Notes under the pieces: generated by a model | Seen by the model: the letters and a program-made list of their open reading frames with translations, nothing else | Told to the model about the DNA's origin: nothing | Database searches by the model: none | Position numbers and translations under genes: made by a program | In this document: positions 1 to 6,972 of the stretch, piece after piece | Layout of the letters: every line of letters begins with the position of its first letter | Numbering within the stretch: the first letter of the stretch is position 1 | Assembly: GCA_937983495.1 (NCBI GenBank) | Contig: CALKAA010000235.1 | Location: 1 to 7,019 of the forward strand | Source: an uncultured Gemmobacter sp. | Lineage (GTDB): Bacteria; Pseudomonadota; Alphaproteobacteria; Rhodobacterales; Rhodobacteraceae | Direction: 5' to 3' | DNA: 7,019 nt

Positions 1-203
1 AGGCGCTGTTCGAGGCCGAGGGCTTTGCCCCGATCCGCTCCGCCTGGCTCGACCGCGCCGCCCGTCTGGGCGAGGTGATCCGCGCCCGCACCGGCACTAC
101 CGAGCGGCGCGGTATCTTCGATACGATTGACGCGACCGGCGCGCTGGTTCTGTCTGCCGAGGGCACGCGCGAGGCGATCCCGGCGGCGGATGTGTTTTTC
201 TGA
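1..203 (+). CDS. birA: Biotin--[acetyl-CoA-carboxylase] ligase (BirA), C-terminal end, partial
   Basis: This is the last 66 codons of a gene that begins left of the window; the reading frame starts at base 3 and stops at TGA 201-203. The visible protein contains WLDRAARLGEVIRAR, then a short beta-rich stretch (GIFDTIDATGALVL), and ends in AIPAADVFF. This is the pattern of the small SH3-like C-terminal domain of biotin-protein ligases, which attach biotin to acetyl-CoA carboxylase and other biotin enzymes through biotinyl-AMP in the cytoplasm. The catalytic core (GRGRxG motif) lies outside the window, so the assignment rests on the tail and on the position just before coaX, a common arrangement in alphaproteobacteria. 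Whether the full protein has a DNA-binding repressor domain cannot be seen; alphaproteobacterial forms usually lack it (family knowledge). Confidence 0.85.
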   Translation, partial: ALFEAEGFAPIRSAWLDRAARLGEVIRARTGTTERRGIFDTIDATGALVLSAEGTREAIPAADVFF

Positions 204-220
204 CAAAAAGGGGCAGGCTC

Positions 221-1000
221 ATGCTTCTCGCCATCGACTGCGGCAATACCAATACCGTCTTCTCGATCTGGGATGGCACGGCTTTCATTGCCACCTGGCG
301 CATCGCCACCGATCACAAGCGCACGGCGGATGAATATCACGTCTGGCTGCAAACCCTGATGACGCTGAAAAAGCTGGATGTGACGATCACCGAGGCGATC
401 ATCAGCTCCACCGTGCCGCGCGTCGTGTTCAATTTGCGGGTGCTGTGCAACCGCTATTTCGACTGCCGCCCCTATGTGGTGGGCAAGCCGGGCTGCGAAT
501 TGCCGGTGGCCCCGCGCGTCGATCAGGGCACGACTGTTGGCCCCGACCGTCTGGTGAACACCGTGGGCGGCTTTGACCGCCATGGCGGCAATCTGGTGGT
601 GGTGGATTTCGGCACCGCCACCACCTTCGACGTGGTGGATACCGACGGCGCCTATATCGGCGGCGTGATCGCCCCCGGCGTGAACCTCAGCCTTGAGGCG
701 CTGCATATGGCCGCCGCCGCGCTGCCGCATATCGACATCGCGCGCCCCGCATTGGCCATCGGCACGAATACGGTGGCCTGCATGCAGGCGGGCGTGTATT
801 GGGGGTATATCGGCCTTGTCGAAGGCATCGTGCGGCAGATCCGGGCCGAGCGTGACCGCCCGATGAAGGTCATTGCCACCGGGGGCCTCGCGCCCCTCTT
901 TGCGCAGGATACTGCGATCTTCGATTTTGTTGAGGACGATCTGACCATGCATGGCCTCGTTCTCATCCACCGCTACAACAAGGAACTGGAAACCGCATGA
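221..1000 (+). CDS. coaX: Type III pantothenate kinase (CoaX)
   Basis: This 259-residue protein phosphorylates pantothenate with ATP, the first step of coenzyme A synthesis. It belongs to the ASKHA (acetate and sugar kinase/Hsp70/actin) fold. The N-terminal phosphate-binding motif DCGNTNT is at residues 6-12. GPDRLVN at 107-113 holds the expected catalytic Asp109. VVDFGTATTFD is at 127-137, GGVIAPG at 147-153, and the C-terminal ATGGLA motif at 219-224. Length is normal for the family (about 250-260). The ATG at 221 is supported by a purine-rich ribosome site (aagggg, 208-213) with a 7-nt spacer, and by the family start MLLAIDCGNT. It lies 17 bp after birA and overlaps rnj by 4 bp, so it is probably cotranscribed with both. 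From family knowledge, type III enzymes need a monovalent cation and are not feedback-inhibited by CoA. No defects were seen. Confidence 0.96.
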   Translation: MLLAIDCGNTNTVFSIWDGTAFIATWRIATDHKRTADEYHVWLQTLMTLKKLDVTITEAIISSTVPRVVFNLRVLCNRYFDCRPYVVGKPGCELPVAPRVDQGTTVGPDRLVNTVGGFDRHGGNLVVVDFGTATTFDVVDTDGAYIGGVIAPGVNLSLEALHMAAAALPHIDIARPALAIGTNTVACMQAGVYWGYIGLVEGIVRQIRAERDRPMKVIATGGLAPLFAQDTAIFDFVEDDLTMHGLVLIHRYNKELETA

Positions 1001-2676
1001 GTGTGAAAAACCGCCTGATCTATCTGCCGCTGGGCGGCGCCGGAGAGATCGGGATGAACACCTATGTCTATGGCTATGGGCCGGAAGATCGGGAACGCCT
1101 GATCGTCGTTGATCTGGGCGTGACCTTCCCCGATATGGACACCACGCCGGGTGTCGATCTGATCATGGCGAATGTGCAATGGCTGGAAGAACGTGCCGAG
1201 CGGATCGAGGCGATCTTCATCACCCATGCCCATGAGGACCATATCGGCGCGCTTGGCCATCTGTGGCCCAAGCTGAAGAAGCGCGTCTATGCCCGCCGCT
1301 TCACCGCCGCCATCGGGCGGCTGAAATTCGAGGAACACGGCCACCCGACCGATGTGATCCACACCGTCGAGGCACGGCCCACCGTGGTCGAGGCCGGGCC
1401 GTTCCGGGTGCAATTCGTGCCGGTGGCGCATTCGATCCCCGAAAGCTCGGCGCTGATCATCGACACGCCCGCCGGGCGCATCGTCCATTCCGGCGATTTC
1501 AAGATGGACCCGACGCCCGTGGTGGGCGAGGGCTGGAACGAGCCGCTGTTCCGCGAGATTGCCGCTGAAAAGCCGGTCAAGGCGCTGATGTGCGACTCGA
1601 CCAACATCTTTTCGCCCCATGCGGGCCGGTCCGAGGCCAGCCTGGCCGATCCGCTGCATGGGCTGATCGCCAATGCGGGCGGCATGGTGGTGGCGACCAC
1701 CTTTGCCTCCAACGTCGCGCGTCTGAAAACCCTGGCCGAGGCGGGCCGGGCGGCGGGGCGTTCGGTTTGCCTTCTGGGCCGGGCCATGCAGCGCATGGTC
1801 AAGGTGGCCACCGAAACCGGCGTGCTGACCGATTTTCCGCCGACGATCCCGTCCGAGGCCGCCTCGGAGGTCTCGCGCCAGAACCTCATGTTGATCGTGA
1901 CCGGCAGCCAGGGCGAACGCCGCGCTGCCACCGCGCAACTGTCGCGCGGCAAATATCTGGGGCTGGAGCTGAAAGAGGGCGATCTGTTCCTGTTCTCCTC
2001 CAAAACCATTCCGGGCAATGAGCGCGACGTGCTGCGCATCATGAACAGCTTCTCGGAAATGGGCGTCGATGTGGTGGATGACACCAATGGCCGCTATCAC
2101 GTTTCCGGCCATGCCAACCGCCCGGATCTGGAACTGATGCATGAGGTGCTGCGCCCGCAGATGCTGATCCCGATGCATGGCGAGCATCGCCACTTGCGCG
2201 AGCATGTGCGCCTGGGCGAGGCCCGCGGCATCGCGGGTGAGATTGCCACCAATGGCATCATGCTGGATCTGACCGGCGACACGCCGGAGATCGCCGAATA
2301 TATCGACACCGGGCGGCTGTATCTGGATGGGTCGGTGCTGATCGGGGCGATGGATGGGGTGATCCGCGACCGCATCCGCATGGCGCTGAACGGGCATGCC
2401 ATGGTCAATGTGATCCTCGACGAGGAAGATGCCCCGCTGGGCGAGGCTTGGGTGGAGCTGATGGGCCTGCCCGAGATCGGCAAGCGCGGGCAGGGGTTGG
2501 CCGAGCTGATGGAGGCCGAGGTGACCGAGTTCCTCGAAACCGCATCGGCCAAGGTCATTCGTGATGATGACAAGCTGGAGGAGGCGCTGCGCCGCATCCT
2601 GCGGCAGGTCTCGGTCGAGGAAATCGGCAAGAAACCGGAAGTTACCGTGGTGGTCAGCCGTCTCTCGGCAGAGTGA
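997..2676 (+). CDS. rnj: Ribonuclease J (metallo-beta-lactamase/beta-CASP RNase)
   Basis: This 559-residue protein is a zinc-dependent 5'-3' exoribonuclease and endoribonuclease of RNA decay and rRNA/mRNA maturation. The fold is a metallo-beta-lactamase domain interrupted by a beta-CASP domain (roughly residues 200-360), followed by a C-terminal domain (about 450-559). Active-site residues are all visible: HAHEDH at 77-82 (His77, His79, Asp81, His82), His145 in VAHSIPES, Asp167 in HSGDFK, and His394 in PMHGEH. GSQGE at 303-307 and HVSGHA at 368-373 are typical beta-CASP and RNA-binding motifs. The GGAGEIGMN start region is characteristic of RNase J, and length is normal. The ATG at 997 overlaps the coaX stop (ATGA), with ggaa at 988-991 and aagga at 980-984 as possible ribosome sites, so translation is probably coupled to coaX. 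Rhodobacter-type bacteria are known to carry RNase J together with RNase E. Confidence 0.96.
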   Translation: MSVKNRLIYLPLGGAGEIGMNTYVYGYGPEDRERLIVVDLGVTFPDMDTTPGVDLIMANVQWLEERAERIEAIFITHAHEDHIGALGHLWPKLKKRVYARRFTAAIGRLKFEEHGHPTDVIHTVEARPTVVEAGPFRVQFVPVAHSIPESSALIIDTPAGRIVHSGDFKMDPTPVVGEGWNEPLFREIAAEKPVKALMCDSTNIFSPHAGRSEASLADPLHGLIANAGGMVVATTFASNVARLKTLAEAGRAAGRSVCLLGRAMQRMVKVATETGVLTDFPPTIPSEAASEVSRQNLMLIVTGSQGERRAATAQLSRGKYLGLELKEGDLFLFSSKTIPGNERDVLRIMNSFSEMGVDVVDDTNGRYHVSGHANRPDLELMHEVLRPQMLIPMHGEHRHLREHVRLGEARGIAGEIATNGIMLDLTGDTPEIAEYIDTGRLYLDGSVLIGAMDGVIRDRIRMALNGHAMVNVILDEEDAPLGEAWVELMGLPEIGKRGQGLAELMEAEVTEFLETASAKVIRDDDKLEEALRRILRQVSVEEIGKKPEVTVVVSRLSAE

Positions 2677-2703
2677 CGGCACCGCCCCGGCGGCTCAGCT
2701 TGC

Positions 2704-2743
2704 CCAAAAGAAAAGGCGCCCCGCGGGGCGCCTTTTCTTTTGG
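2704..2743. terminator. Bidirectional Rho-independent terminator between convergent rnj and helicase genes
   Basis: A perfect inverted repeat with 20-base arms: an A-rich left arm (ccaaaagaaaagg), a GC core (ggcgccccgcggggcgcc, 2715-2732) and a T-rich right arm (ccttttcttttgg). It starts 27 bp after the rnj stop and ends one base before the helicase stop codon on the opposite strand. Because the sequence reads the same on both strands, each transcript forms a strong GC stem followed by a U-rich tract. It is therefore expected to end both converging transcription units. The U tract is interrupted once by C. Confidence 0.9.
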
Positions 2744-2744
2744 C

Positions 2745-4403
2745 TTATTCCGCGTCGCCCGCGCCGGCCATTTCGGGCCGGGCCTCGGCGCTTTCCTCGG
2801 CCTGAGCCGGGCGCTCTTTCAGCTTGAAGCTGCGCAGGATGAAATCCGGAACATGGTCGCCCATGCCCACCACGCGGTCGTCGCGGTCATGGCGGCGATC
2901 ATCGCGGCGCCGGTCATCCCGACGCTCATCGCGCCGGTCGTCCCGGCGGTCTTCGCGGTGATGGTGCCCATGCGGCGCGCTGCCATGAGTATGGACCTGC
3001 GGGCGCGGGCCACGCTCGTCGCGGCGTTCCTCACGGCGGTCGTCGCGACGATCCTCCCGGCGATCTTCCCGGCGCGGTTCTTCCTTGGCGACCTCAACCA
3101 CAGCCACCGGGGCCACGGTTTCGCGCGGCTCGCGAGCGCTGTCGCGTCCCGACTCGCGGTTGCCATCACGCCCCGAGCGACCATTGCGGCCCTTCGAACC
3201 ACGGTCGTCGCGACGATCACGGCTGCCGCCCTCGCGGGCCTCCGGCATGGTAAAGCCCTCGGGCAGGCTGCCGCGCGGGATCGCCTGTTTTACCAGATTT
3301 TCGATATTGGTCAGATACTTCTCATCCGAAGGCGTCGCGATGGAGAAGGCCTTGCCCTTGCGCCCGGCGCGCCCCGTCCGGCCGATACGGTGGACGTAAT
3401 CTTCCGGGTGCGACGGCAGATCGAAGTTGAACACATGGCTGACCGAGGGCACATCCAGCCCGCGTGCCGCCACATCCGAGGCCACAAGAATTTGCAGCGT
3501 GCCTTCGCGGAAGCCATCCAAGGTGCGCATCCGCTGCGACTGGTCCAGATCGCCATGGATCGGGGCCGCGTCAAAACCATGCGATTTCAACGATTTCGCC
3601 ACCACATCCACATCCATCTTGCGGTTGCAGAACACGATGGCATTGGTGCAGGCCTCGCCCTCGGCCCGGATCAGCGCCCGCAGCACGGCGCGCTTTTCGG
3701 TAAAGCTGCGATCCTTGCGGCTGGGGGTGAACTGGATCAGCGCCTGTTCGATGGTGTCGGAGGTGGTCGACTGCCGCGCCACCTCGATCTTGGCCGGGTC
3801 GCGCAGGAAGGTTTTGGTGATCCGCTCGATCTCGGGGGCCATGGTGGCCGAGAAGAAGAAGGTCTGGCGTGTGGCGGGCGTCAGGCTGAAAATGCGCTCG
3901 ATATCGGGGATGAACCCCATATCCAGCATCCGGTCGGCCTCATCCACCACCATGATCTGCACGCCGGTCAGCAGCAGTTTGCCGCGCTCGAAATGATCGA
4001 GCAAGCGGCCGGGCGTGGCGATCAGCACATCGACGCCGCGGTCGATCAGCTTGTCCTGCTCGCCAAAGGCCACGCCGCCAATCAGCAGCGCCTTGGTCAG
4101 CTTGGTGTGCTTGGCATAGGTGTCGAAGTTTTCGGCCACCTGCGCGGCCAATTCGCGCGTGGGGCACAGCACCAGGCTGCGCGGCATCCGGGCGCGGGCG
4201 CGGCCCTTGCCCAGCAGCGTGATCATCGGCAGCGAGAAGCTCGCGGTCTTGCCGGTGCCGGTCTGGGCGATGCCCAACACGTCGCGGCCTTCCAGCGCAT
4301 GAGGGATCGCCTGAGCCTGAATCGGGGTCGGGGTTTCGTAACCCGTTTCAGCGACGGCTTGCAGCACGCGCGCATCCAGCGCGAGATCGGAGAATTTGGT
4401 CAT
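2745..4403 (-). CDS. DEAD-box ATP-dependent RNA helicase, RhlE-like, with Arg/Asp-rich C-terminal tail
   Basis: A 552-residue RNA helicase that uses ATP to unwind or remodel RNA duplexes, relevant to mRNA decay, ribosome assembly or cold adaptation. All core motifs are present: Q motif (PTPIQ, Gln29), motif I AQTGTGKT 46-53, Ia PTRELA 81-86, Ib TPGR 130-133, II DEAD 154-157, III SAT 185-187, IV IVFCN 256-260, V ASDVAARGLDV 308-318 and VI HRIGRTGRAGR 338-348. After residue 390 comes a low-complexity tail rich in RD, RE and RG, a His-rich patch (HTHGSAPHGHHH, 471-482), then a more ordinary end (VVGMGDHVPDFILRSFKLKE, 511-530). The start is ATG at 4401-4403, giving MTKFSDL, with AGGA five bases upstream; the frame stays open for 31 more codons, but these look non-coding. 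The gene converges on rnj and shares its terminator. RhlE is the closest match by motif pattern, but the exact subfamily is not certain. Confidence 0.94.
   Translation of the reverse strand: MTKFSDLALDARVLQAVAETGYETPTPIQAQAIPHALEGRDVLGIAQTGTGKTASFSLPMITLLGKGRARARMPRSLVLCPTRELAAQVAENFDTYAKHTKLTKALLIGGVAFGEQDKLIDRGVDVLIATPGRLLDHFERGKLLLTGVQIMVVDEADRMLDMGFIPDIERIFSLTPATRQTFFFSATMAPEIERITKTFLRDPAKIEVARQSTTSDTIEQALIQFTPSRKDRSFTEKRAVLRALIRAEGEACTNAIVFCNRKMDVDVVAKSLKSHGFDAAPIHGDLDQSQRMRTLDGFREGTLQILVASDVAARGLDVPSVSHVFNFDLPSHPEDYVHRIGRTGRAGRKGKAFSIATPSDEKYLTNIENLVKQAIPRGSLPEGFTMPEAREGGSRDRRDDRGSKGRNGRSGRDGNRESGRDSAREPRETVAPVAVVEVAKEEPRREDRREDRRDDRREERRDERGPRPQVHTHGSAPHGHHHREDRRDDRRDERRDDRRRDDRRHDRDDRVVGMGDHVPDFILRSFKLKERPAQAEESAEARPEMAGAGDAE
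2874..3074 (-). repeat. Arg/Asp-rich low-complexity repeats within the helicase tail
   Basis: Two blocks of imperfect short tandem repeats encode alternating Arg and acidic residues. Residues 444-464 (3012-3074) carry units such as REDRREDRRDDRREERRDER. Residues 482-510 (2874-2960) carry more of the same kind, including RRDDRRDERRDDRR. A His-rich spacer separates the blocks. At DNA level the units are variants of cggtcgtcg/cggtcatcg. Such units can gain or lose copies by slippage, so length may vary between strains. The tail is probably disordered and RNA-binding (inference). Confidence 0.8.
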
Positions 4404-4408
4404 CAGCG

Positions 4409-4412
4409 TCCT
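4409..4412 (-). promoter_or_regulatory. Ribosome binding site that decides the helicase start
   Basis: AGGA on the minus strand lies five bases upstream of the ATG at 4401-4403. It supports the short start (MTKFSDL) over the 31-codon upstream extension of the same frame to 4496, which lacks any family resemblance. Confidence 0.65.
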
Positions 4413-4507
4413 GTGGCAGCGGGATCGGCCCGCAAAGGTCTTGAAGGGACGCGAATATCCGGGCGCCCCGGCGTCTGGCCGCCCTAGATGGCGCACCTCA
4501 CTTGGCC

Positions 4508-4534
4508 GTTATCGTAAAAAGCCGCTGCCGTCAA
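4508..4534 (-). promoter_or_regulatory. Possible sigma-70-type promoter for the helicase gene
   Basis: On the minus strand, TTGACG (4529-4534) resembles a -35 box and GATAAC (4508-4513) matches four of six -10 positions. The spacer is 15 bases, shorter than the ideal 17. If real, transcription would start near 4500 and leave a leader of about 100 nt before the helicase ATG. The leader contains small GC hairpins, for example gcggg/cccgc at 4419-4433. It overlaps the terminator candidate at 4516-4544, so at least one of the two calls may be chance. Confidence 0.3.
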
Positions 4535-4544
4535 GCGAAGGCTT
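4516..4544 (-). terminator. Candidate Rho-independent terminator after the glycosyltransferase gene
   Basis: Read on the minus strand, AAGCC (4540-4544) pairs with GGCTT (4519-4523). An inner GCT/AGC pairing (4534-4536 with 4524-4526) extends the stem after a three-base bulge. The stem runs directly into a T tract whose end is 4516-4518. It lies just after the glycosyltransferase stop. A competing seven-base-pair hairpin (gtcaagc/gcttgac, 4530-4547, loop gaag) overlaps it. The stem is weak beside the one at 2704-2743, so termination may be partial. Confidence 0.4.
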
Positions 4545-4547
4545 GAC

Positions 4548-5549
4548 TTACAGATATTCGGCATAGGGCCCGACAACCGGCACATGACCTTCGAATTTCG
4601 CGCAGCTCTTGCGCAATTTGCGAGTTTCCGGGTCTTCCATCAGGATCACGAATTTCTCCTTGTGGATCGCCACCGATTGCCGCCGCAGCCGCATCAGCCG
4701 CCCGCCCGAGGCCGCGTCCAGCGCCTGCATGCGCGCCCTGAGCCGCTCCATCCAGGGGCTGATGCTGCGGTCCTCCACAAAGTTCCGGTTGCGATAGGCC
4801 CAGTATTTCACGCCTACGGTGCGGTCATCGTTATGGGCAGAGCCACGGGCCGTTTTCACAATGAACGTATCCAGATCACGCACGATATAATGGTTGATCT
4901 GCACAAGGCTCTGGCCGCCCGGATCGGTGCAGTTGTAGTTCTTCACCTGATACTGATCGCGCATCAGGCCCGACCCATTGACGACCCGCAGATGCGGCAT
5001 CTCCTCATCGGCTTCTGGTGGCTTGTGAACGCCAGGGCGGCTGAACAGGGTCGGGCGGAACAGCGCCTTGTAGGCGTTGAAATGGTCGTTATCCGCCATG
5101 ACATAATCGCACATGGTGAAGCGTTCGGATTGCAACTGGAAGCCTTGCATCTTCTTGCCGCTATTGCCGAAGAGCCGCCAGTTGGCCATCATCAGATCAA
5201 AAGGGGGAGCCGCGGCAATCAGGTCGGCCAGCCGCCCGTCGCCGACCTTCACCACCAGCATCTCATCAAGGTCCAGCGCCATGGCGAAATCGGCGGCCTT
5301 GTATTCCGGCAGTTCTGCCGCGCGGCTATAGGCCCTGACCTGATGCGCGCCGCGCCGGGCGGGGTTGGGGAAGTATTGCACCACCCCCAGATTGGCCAGA
5401 GTGCGCATGATCTCATGCGTCAGGTCGTCGGAATCGTTCTGATACAGCGCAATATCGGTAAAGCCGACCTCAAGGTGATGGGCCACCCATTCAAGGATAT
5501 AGGGGCCTTCATTCTTGGCCGTTCCCACCAGAAAAGCACGCGGTGTCAC
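4548..5549 (-). CDS. Glycosyltransferase family 2-like protein (Glyco_tranf_2_4 type)
   Basis: A 333-residue protein that probably transfers a sugar from a nucleotide sugar to an unidentified acceptor. The N-terminal nucleotide-binding stretch VGTAKNEGPYILEWVAHH is at residues 8-25. A DxD-type metal/nucleotide-sugar motif, DLDEM, is at 93-97. GVHKP (173-177) and INHYIVRDLDTFIVKTARG (218-236) resemble conserved blocks of this family, which occurs in surface-polysaccharide loci. There is no signal peptide or membrane segment, so it should act in the cytoplasm or loosely at the membrane. I chose GTG 5547-5549 (MTPRAFLVG) because GGGAG lies eight bases upstream. A GTG at 5589-5591 would add 14 residues, but it has no ribosome site and would include a GC hairpin. 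The neighbours (prfC, helicase) are not sugar genes and give no clue to the substrate. The family is fairly sure; the specific role is unknown. Confidence 0.82.
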   Translation of the reverse strand: MTPRAFLVGTAKNEGPYILEWVAHHLEVGFTDIALYQNDSDDLTHEIMRTLANLGVVQYFPNPARRGAHQVRAYSRAAELPEYKAADFAMALDLDEMLVVKVGDGRLADLIAAAPPFDLMMANWRLFGNSGKKMQGFQLQSERFTMCDYVMADNDHFNAYKALFRPTLFSRPGVHKPPEADEEMPHLRVVNGSGLMRDQYQVKNYNCTDPGGQSLVQINHYIVRDLDTFIVKTARGSAHNDDRTVGVKYWAYRNRNFVEDRSISPWMERLRARMQALDAASGGRLMRLRRQSVAIHKEKFVILMEDPETRKLRKSCAKFEGHVPVVGPYAEYL

Positions 5550-5557
5550 GATCACAT

Positions 5558-5562
5558 CTCCC
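5558..5562 (-). promoter_or_regulatory. Ribosome binding site that decides the glycosyltransferase start
   Basis: GGGAG on the minus strand sits eight bases upstream of the GTG at 5547-5549. Another in-frame GTG at 5553-5555 is too close to it, and the GTG at 5589-5591 has no comparable site. This favours the 333-residue protein. Confidence 0.6.
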
Positions 5563-5651
5563 AATCCCGCCGGACCAGGCGGGGCCTGCACAGGACCAGA
5601 GTTGAACGCATCGCAGCCGGAAGGGCAAGCGATATCAAACGGCTGGCGTGA

Positions 5652-6972
5652 TCAGGCCATCATCTCCTTGGTGGCGGTCAGCTTCACCTCCGGGTAGTCG
5701 CGCTCCACCCGGTCAATGTCCCATTGCAGGCGGGTCAGGAACACCGCATCGCCATCGTGGTCCTCGGCCATATGGCCCTTGTTCACATTGATCAGCTTGT
5801 CCATCTCGGCCTTGGGGCCAGAGACCCAGCGGGCCGATTTGAACTGCGAGGGCTCGAACCGCACCGGCAACCCGTATTCCTGCTCGATCCGGCTGGCCAG
5901 CACATCAAATTGCAGCGCGCCCACCACGCCGACGATGAAGCCCGAGCCGATCATCGGCTTGAACACCTTGGCCGCGCCTTCCTCGGCGAATTGCATCAGC
6001 GCCTTTTCCAGATGCTTGGCCTTCATCGGATCGCCCGCGCGCACGCCTTGCAGCAATTCCGGCGCGAAAGAGGGGATGCCGGTGAAGCGCAGCTTTTCCC
6101 CCTCAGTCAGCGCATCACCAATGCGCAATTGCCCGTGGTTCGGGATGCCGATGATGTCACCCGCCCAGGCCTCCTCGGCCAGTTCGCGGTCGGCCGCCAG
6201 AAACAGCACCGGGTTGGTGATGGCCATTGGCTTGCCGCTGCGCACATGGGTCAGCTTCATCCCGCGCTCGAAATGGCCAGAGGCGAGGCGCACAAAGGCC
6301 ACGCGGTCGCGGTGCTTGGGGTCCATATTGGCCTGCACCTTGAACACCACGCCAGTCACCGCCGCCTCCTCGGGTGCCACTTTGCGGCTGGCGGTGGGTT
6401 GCGGCTGCGGCTCGGGGCCGAAACTGCCGATCCCGTCCATCAATTCCTTCACCCCGAAAGAGTTGATGGCCGAGCCAAACCAGATCGGCGTCATCGAGCC
6501 ATTGAGCAGCGCCGCGCGGTCAAAGGCGGGCAGCAGCTCGCGCGCCATTTCCAGCTCTTCGCGCAGTTTGGCCAGCAGATCGGCGGGCACATGCTGTTCC
6601 AGCAGCGGATCATCAAGGCCCTTGATCTGGATCGTCTCCGCCACCCGGTTGCGATCGGCGCGGTCCATCAGCTCCAGCCGGTCATTCAGGATGTCATAGC
6701 AGCCCAGAAACTCGCGCCCCGAGCCGATGGGCCAGCTTGCGGGCGAGACATCAATGGCCAGGTTTTCCTGAATCTCGTCGATGATCTCGAAAGTGTCGCG
6801 CGCCTCGCGGTCCATCTTGTTACAGAAGGTCAGGATCGGCAGGTCGCGCAACCGGCAGACCTCGAACAGCTTGCGGGTCTGGCTTTCCACGCCCTTGGCG
6901 CCGTCAATCACCATCACCGCGCAATCCACCGCCGTCAGCGTGCGATAGGTATCCTCGCTGAAATCGCTGTGG
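5652..6972 (-). CDS. prfC: Peptide chain release factor 3 (RF3), N-terminus missing
   Basis: RF3 is a translational GTPase that removes RF1/RF2 from the ribosome after peptide release. The genuine part is 439 residues up to the TGA at 5652-5654. It begins with the His of the G3 motif (family DTPGH), followed by SDFSEDTYRTLTAVD. Numbered from that His, the G4 motif NKMD is at 51-54, FGSA at 165-168 is the G5 region, ANMDPKHRDRVAF at 214-226 belongs to domain II, and FTGIPSFAPE (296-305), EEGAAKVFKP (330-339) and GALQFDV (351-357) belong to domain III. E. coli RF3 has about 529 residues with the G3 His near 92, so roughly 90 residues are missing, including the P-loop and switch I. The loss is caused by sequencing adapter joined at 6973, not by a mutation; the organism probably has an intact gene. 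It is followed by 102 bp before the glycosyltransferase start, with no clear terminator. Confidence 0.95.

Noticed and set aside
127..333. 68-residue plus-strand open frame overlapping the end of birA and the start of coaX
   Set aside because: It overlaps two genes that are clear in other frames and is Arg-rich, as out-of-frame reading of GC-rich DNA often is.
973..2682. 569-residue open frame antisense to the whole of rnj
   Set aside because: It is in codon register with rnj and exists only because rnj uses no TTA, CTA or TCA codons. The translation has no recognisable family, and rnj has complete active-site motifs.
2874..3074. A CRISPR-like or satellite array suggested by the short repeats
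   Set aside because: The units are only about 9-12 bases, imperfect, have no spacers, and keep the helicase reading frame; they encode the RD-rich tail.
2673..4487. 604-residue open frame antisense to the helicase
   Set aside because: It is in register with the helicase codons, its translation is low-complexity Ala/Arg/His-rich, and it would run through the terminator at 2704-2743. The opposite strand encodes every DEAD-box motif.
4404..4496. 31-residue N-terminal extension of the helicase
   Set aside because: The frame is open, but the residues show no helicase similarity. A good ribosome site precedes the ATG at 4401-4403, where the family start MTKFSDL begins.
4584..5651. 355-residue open frame antisense to the glycosyltransferase
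   Set aside because: Its composition is that of a codon-bias shadow, it lies in register with the sense gene, and it has no domain I can recognise.
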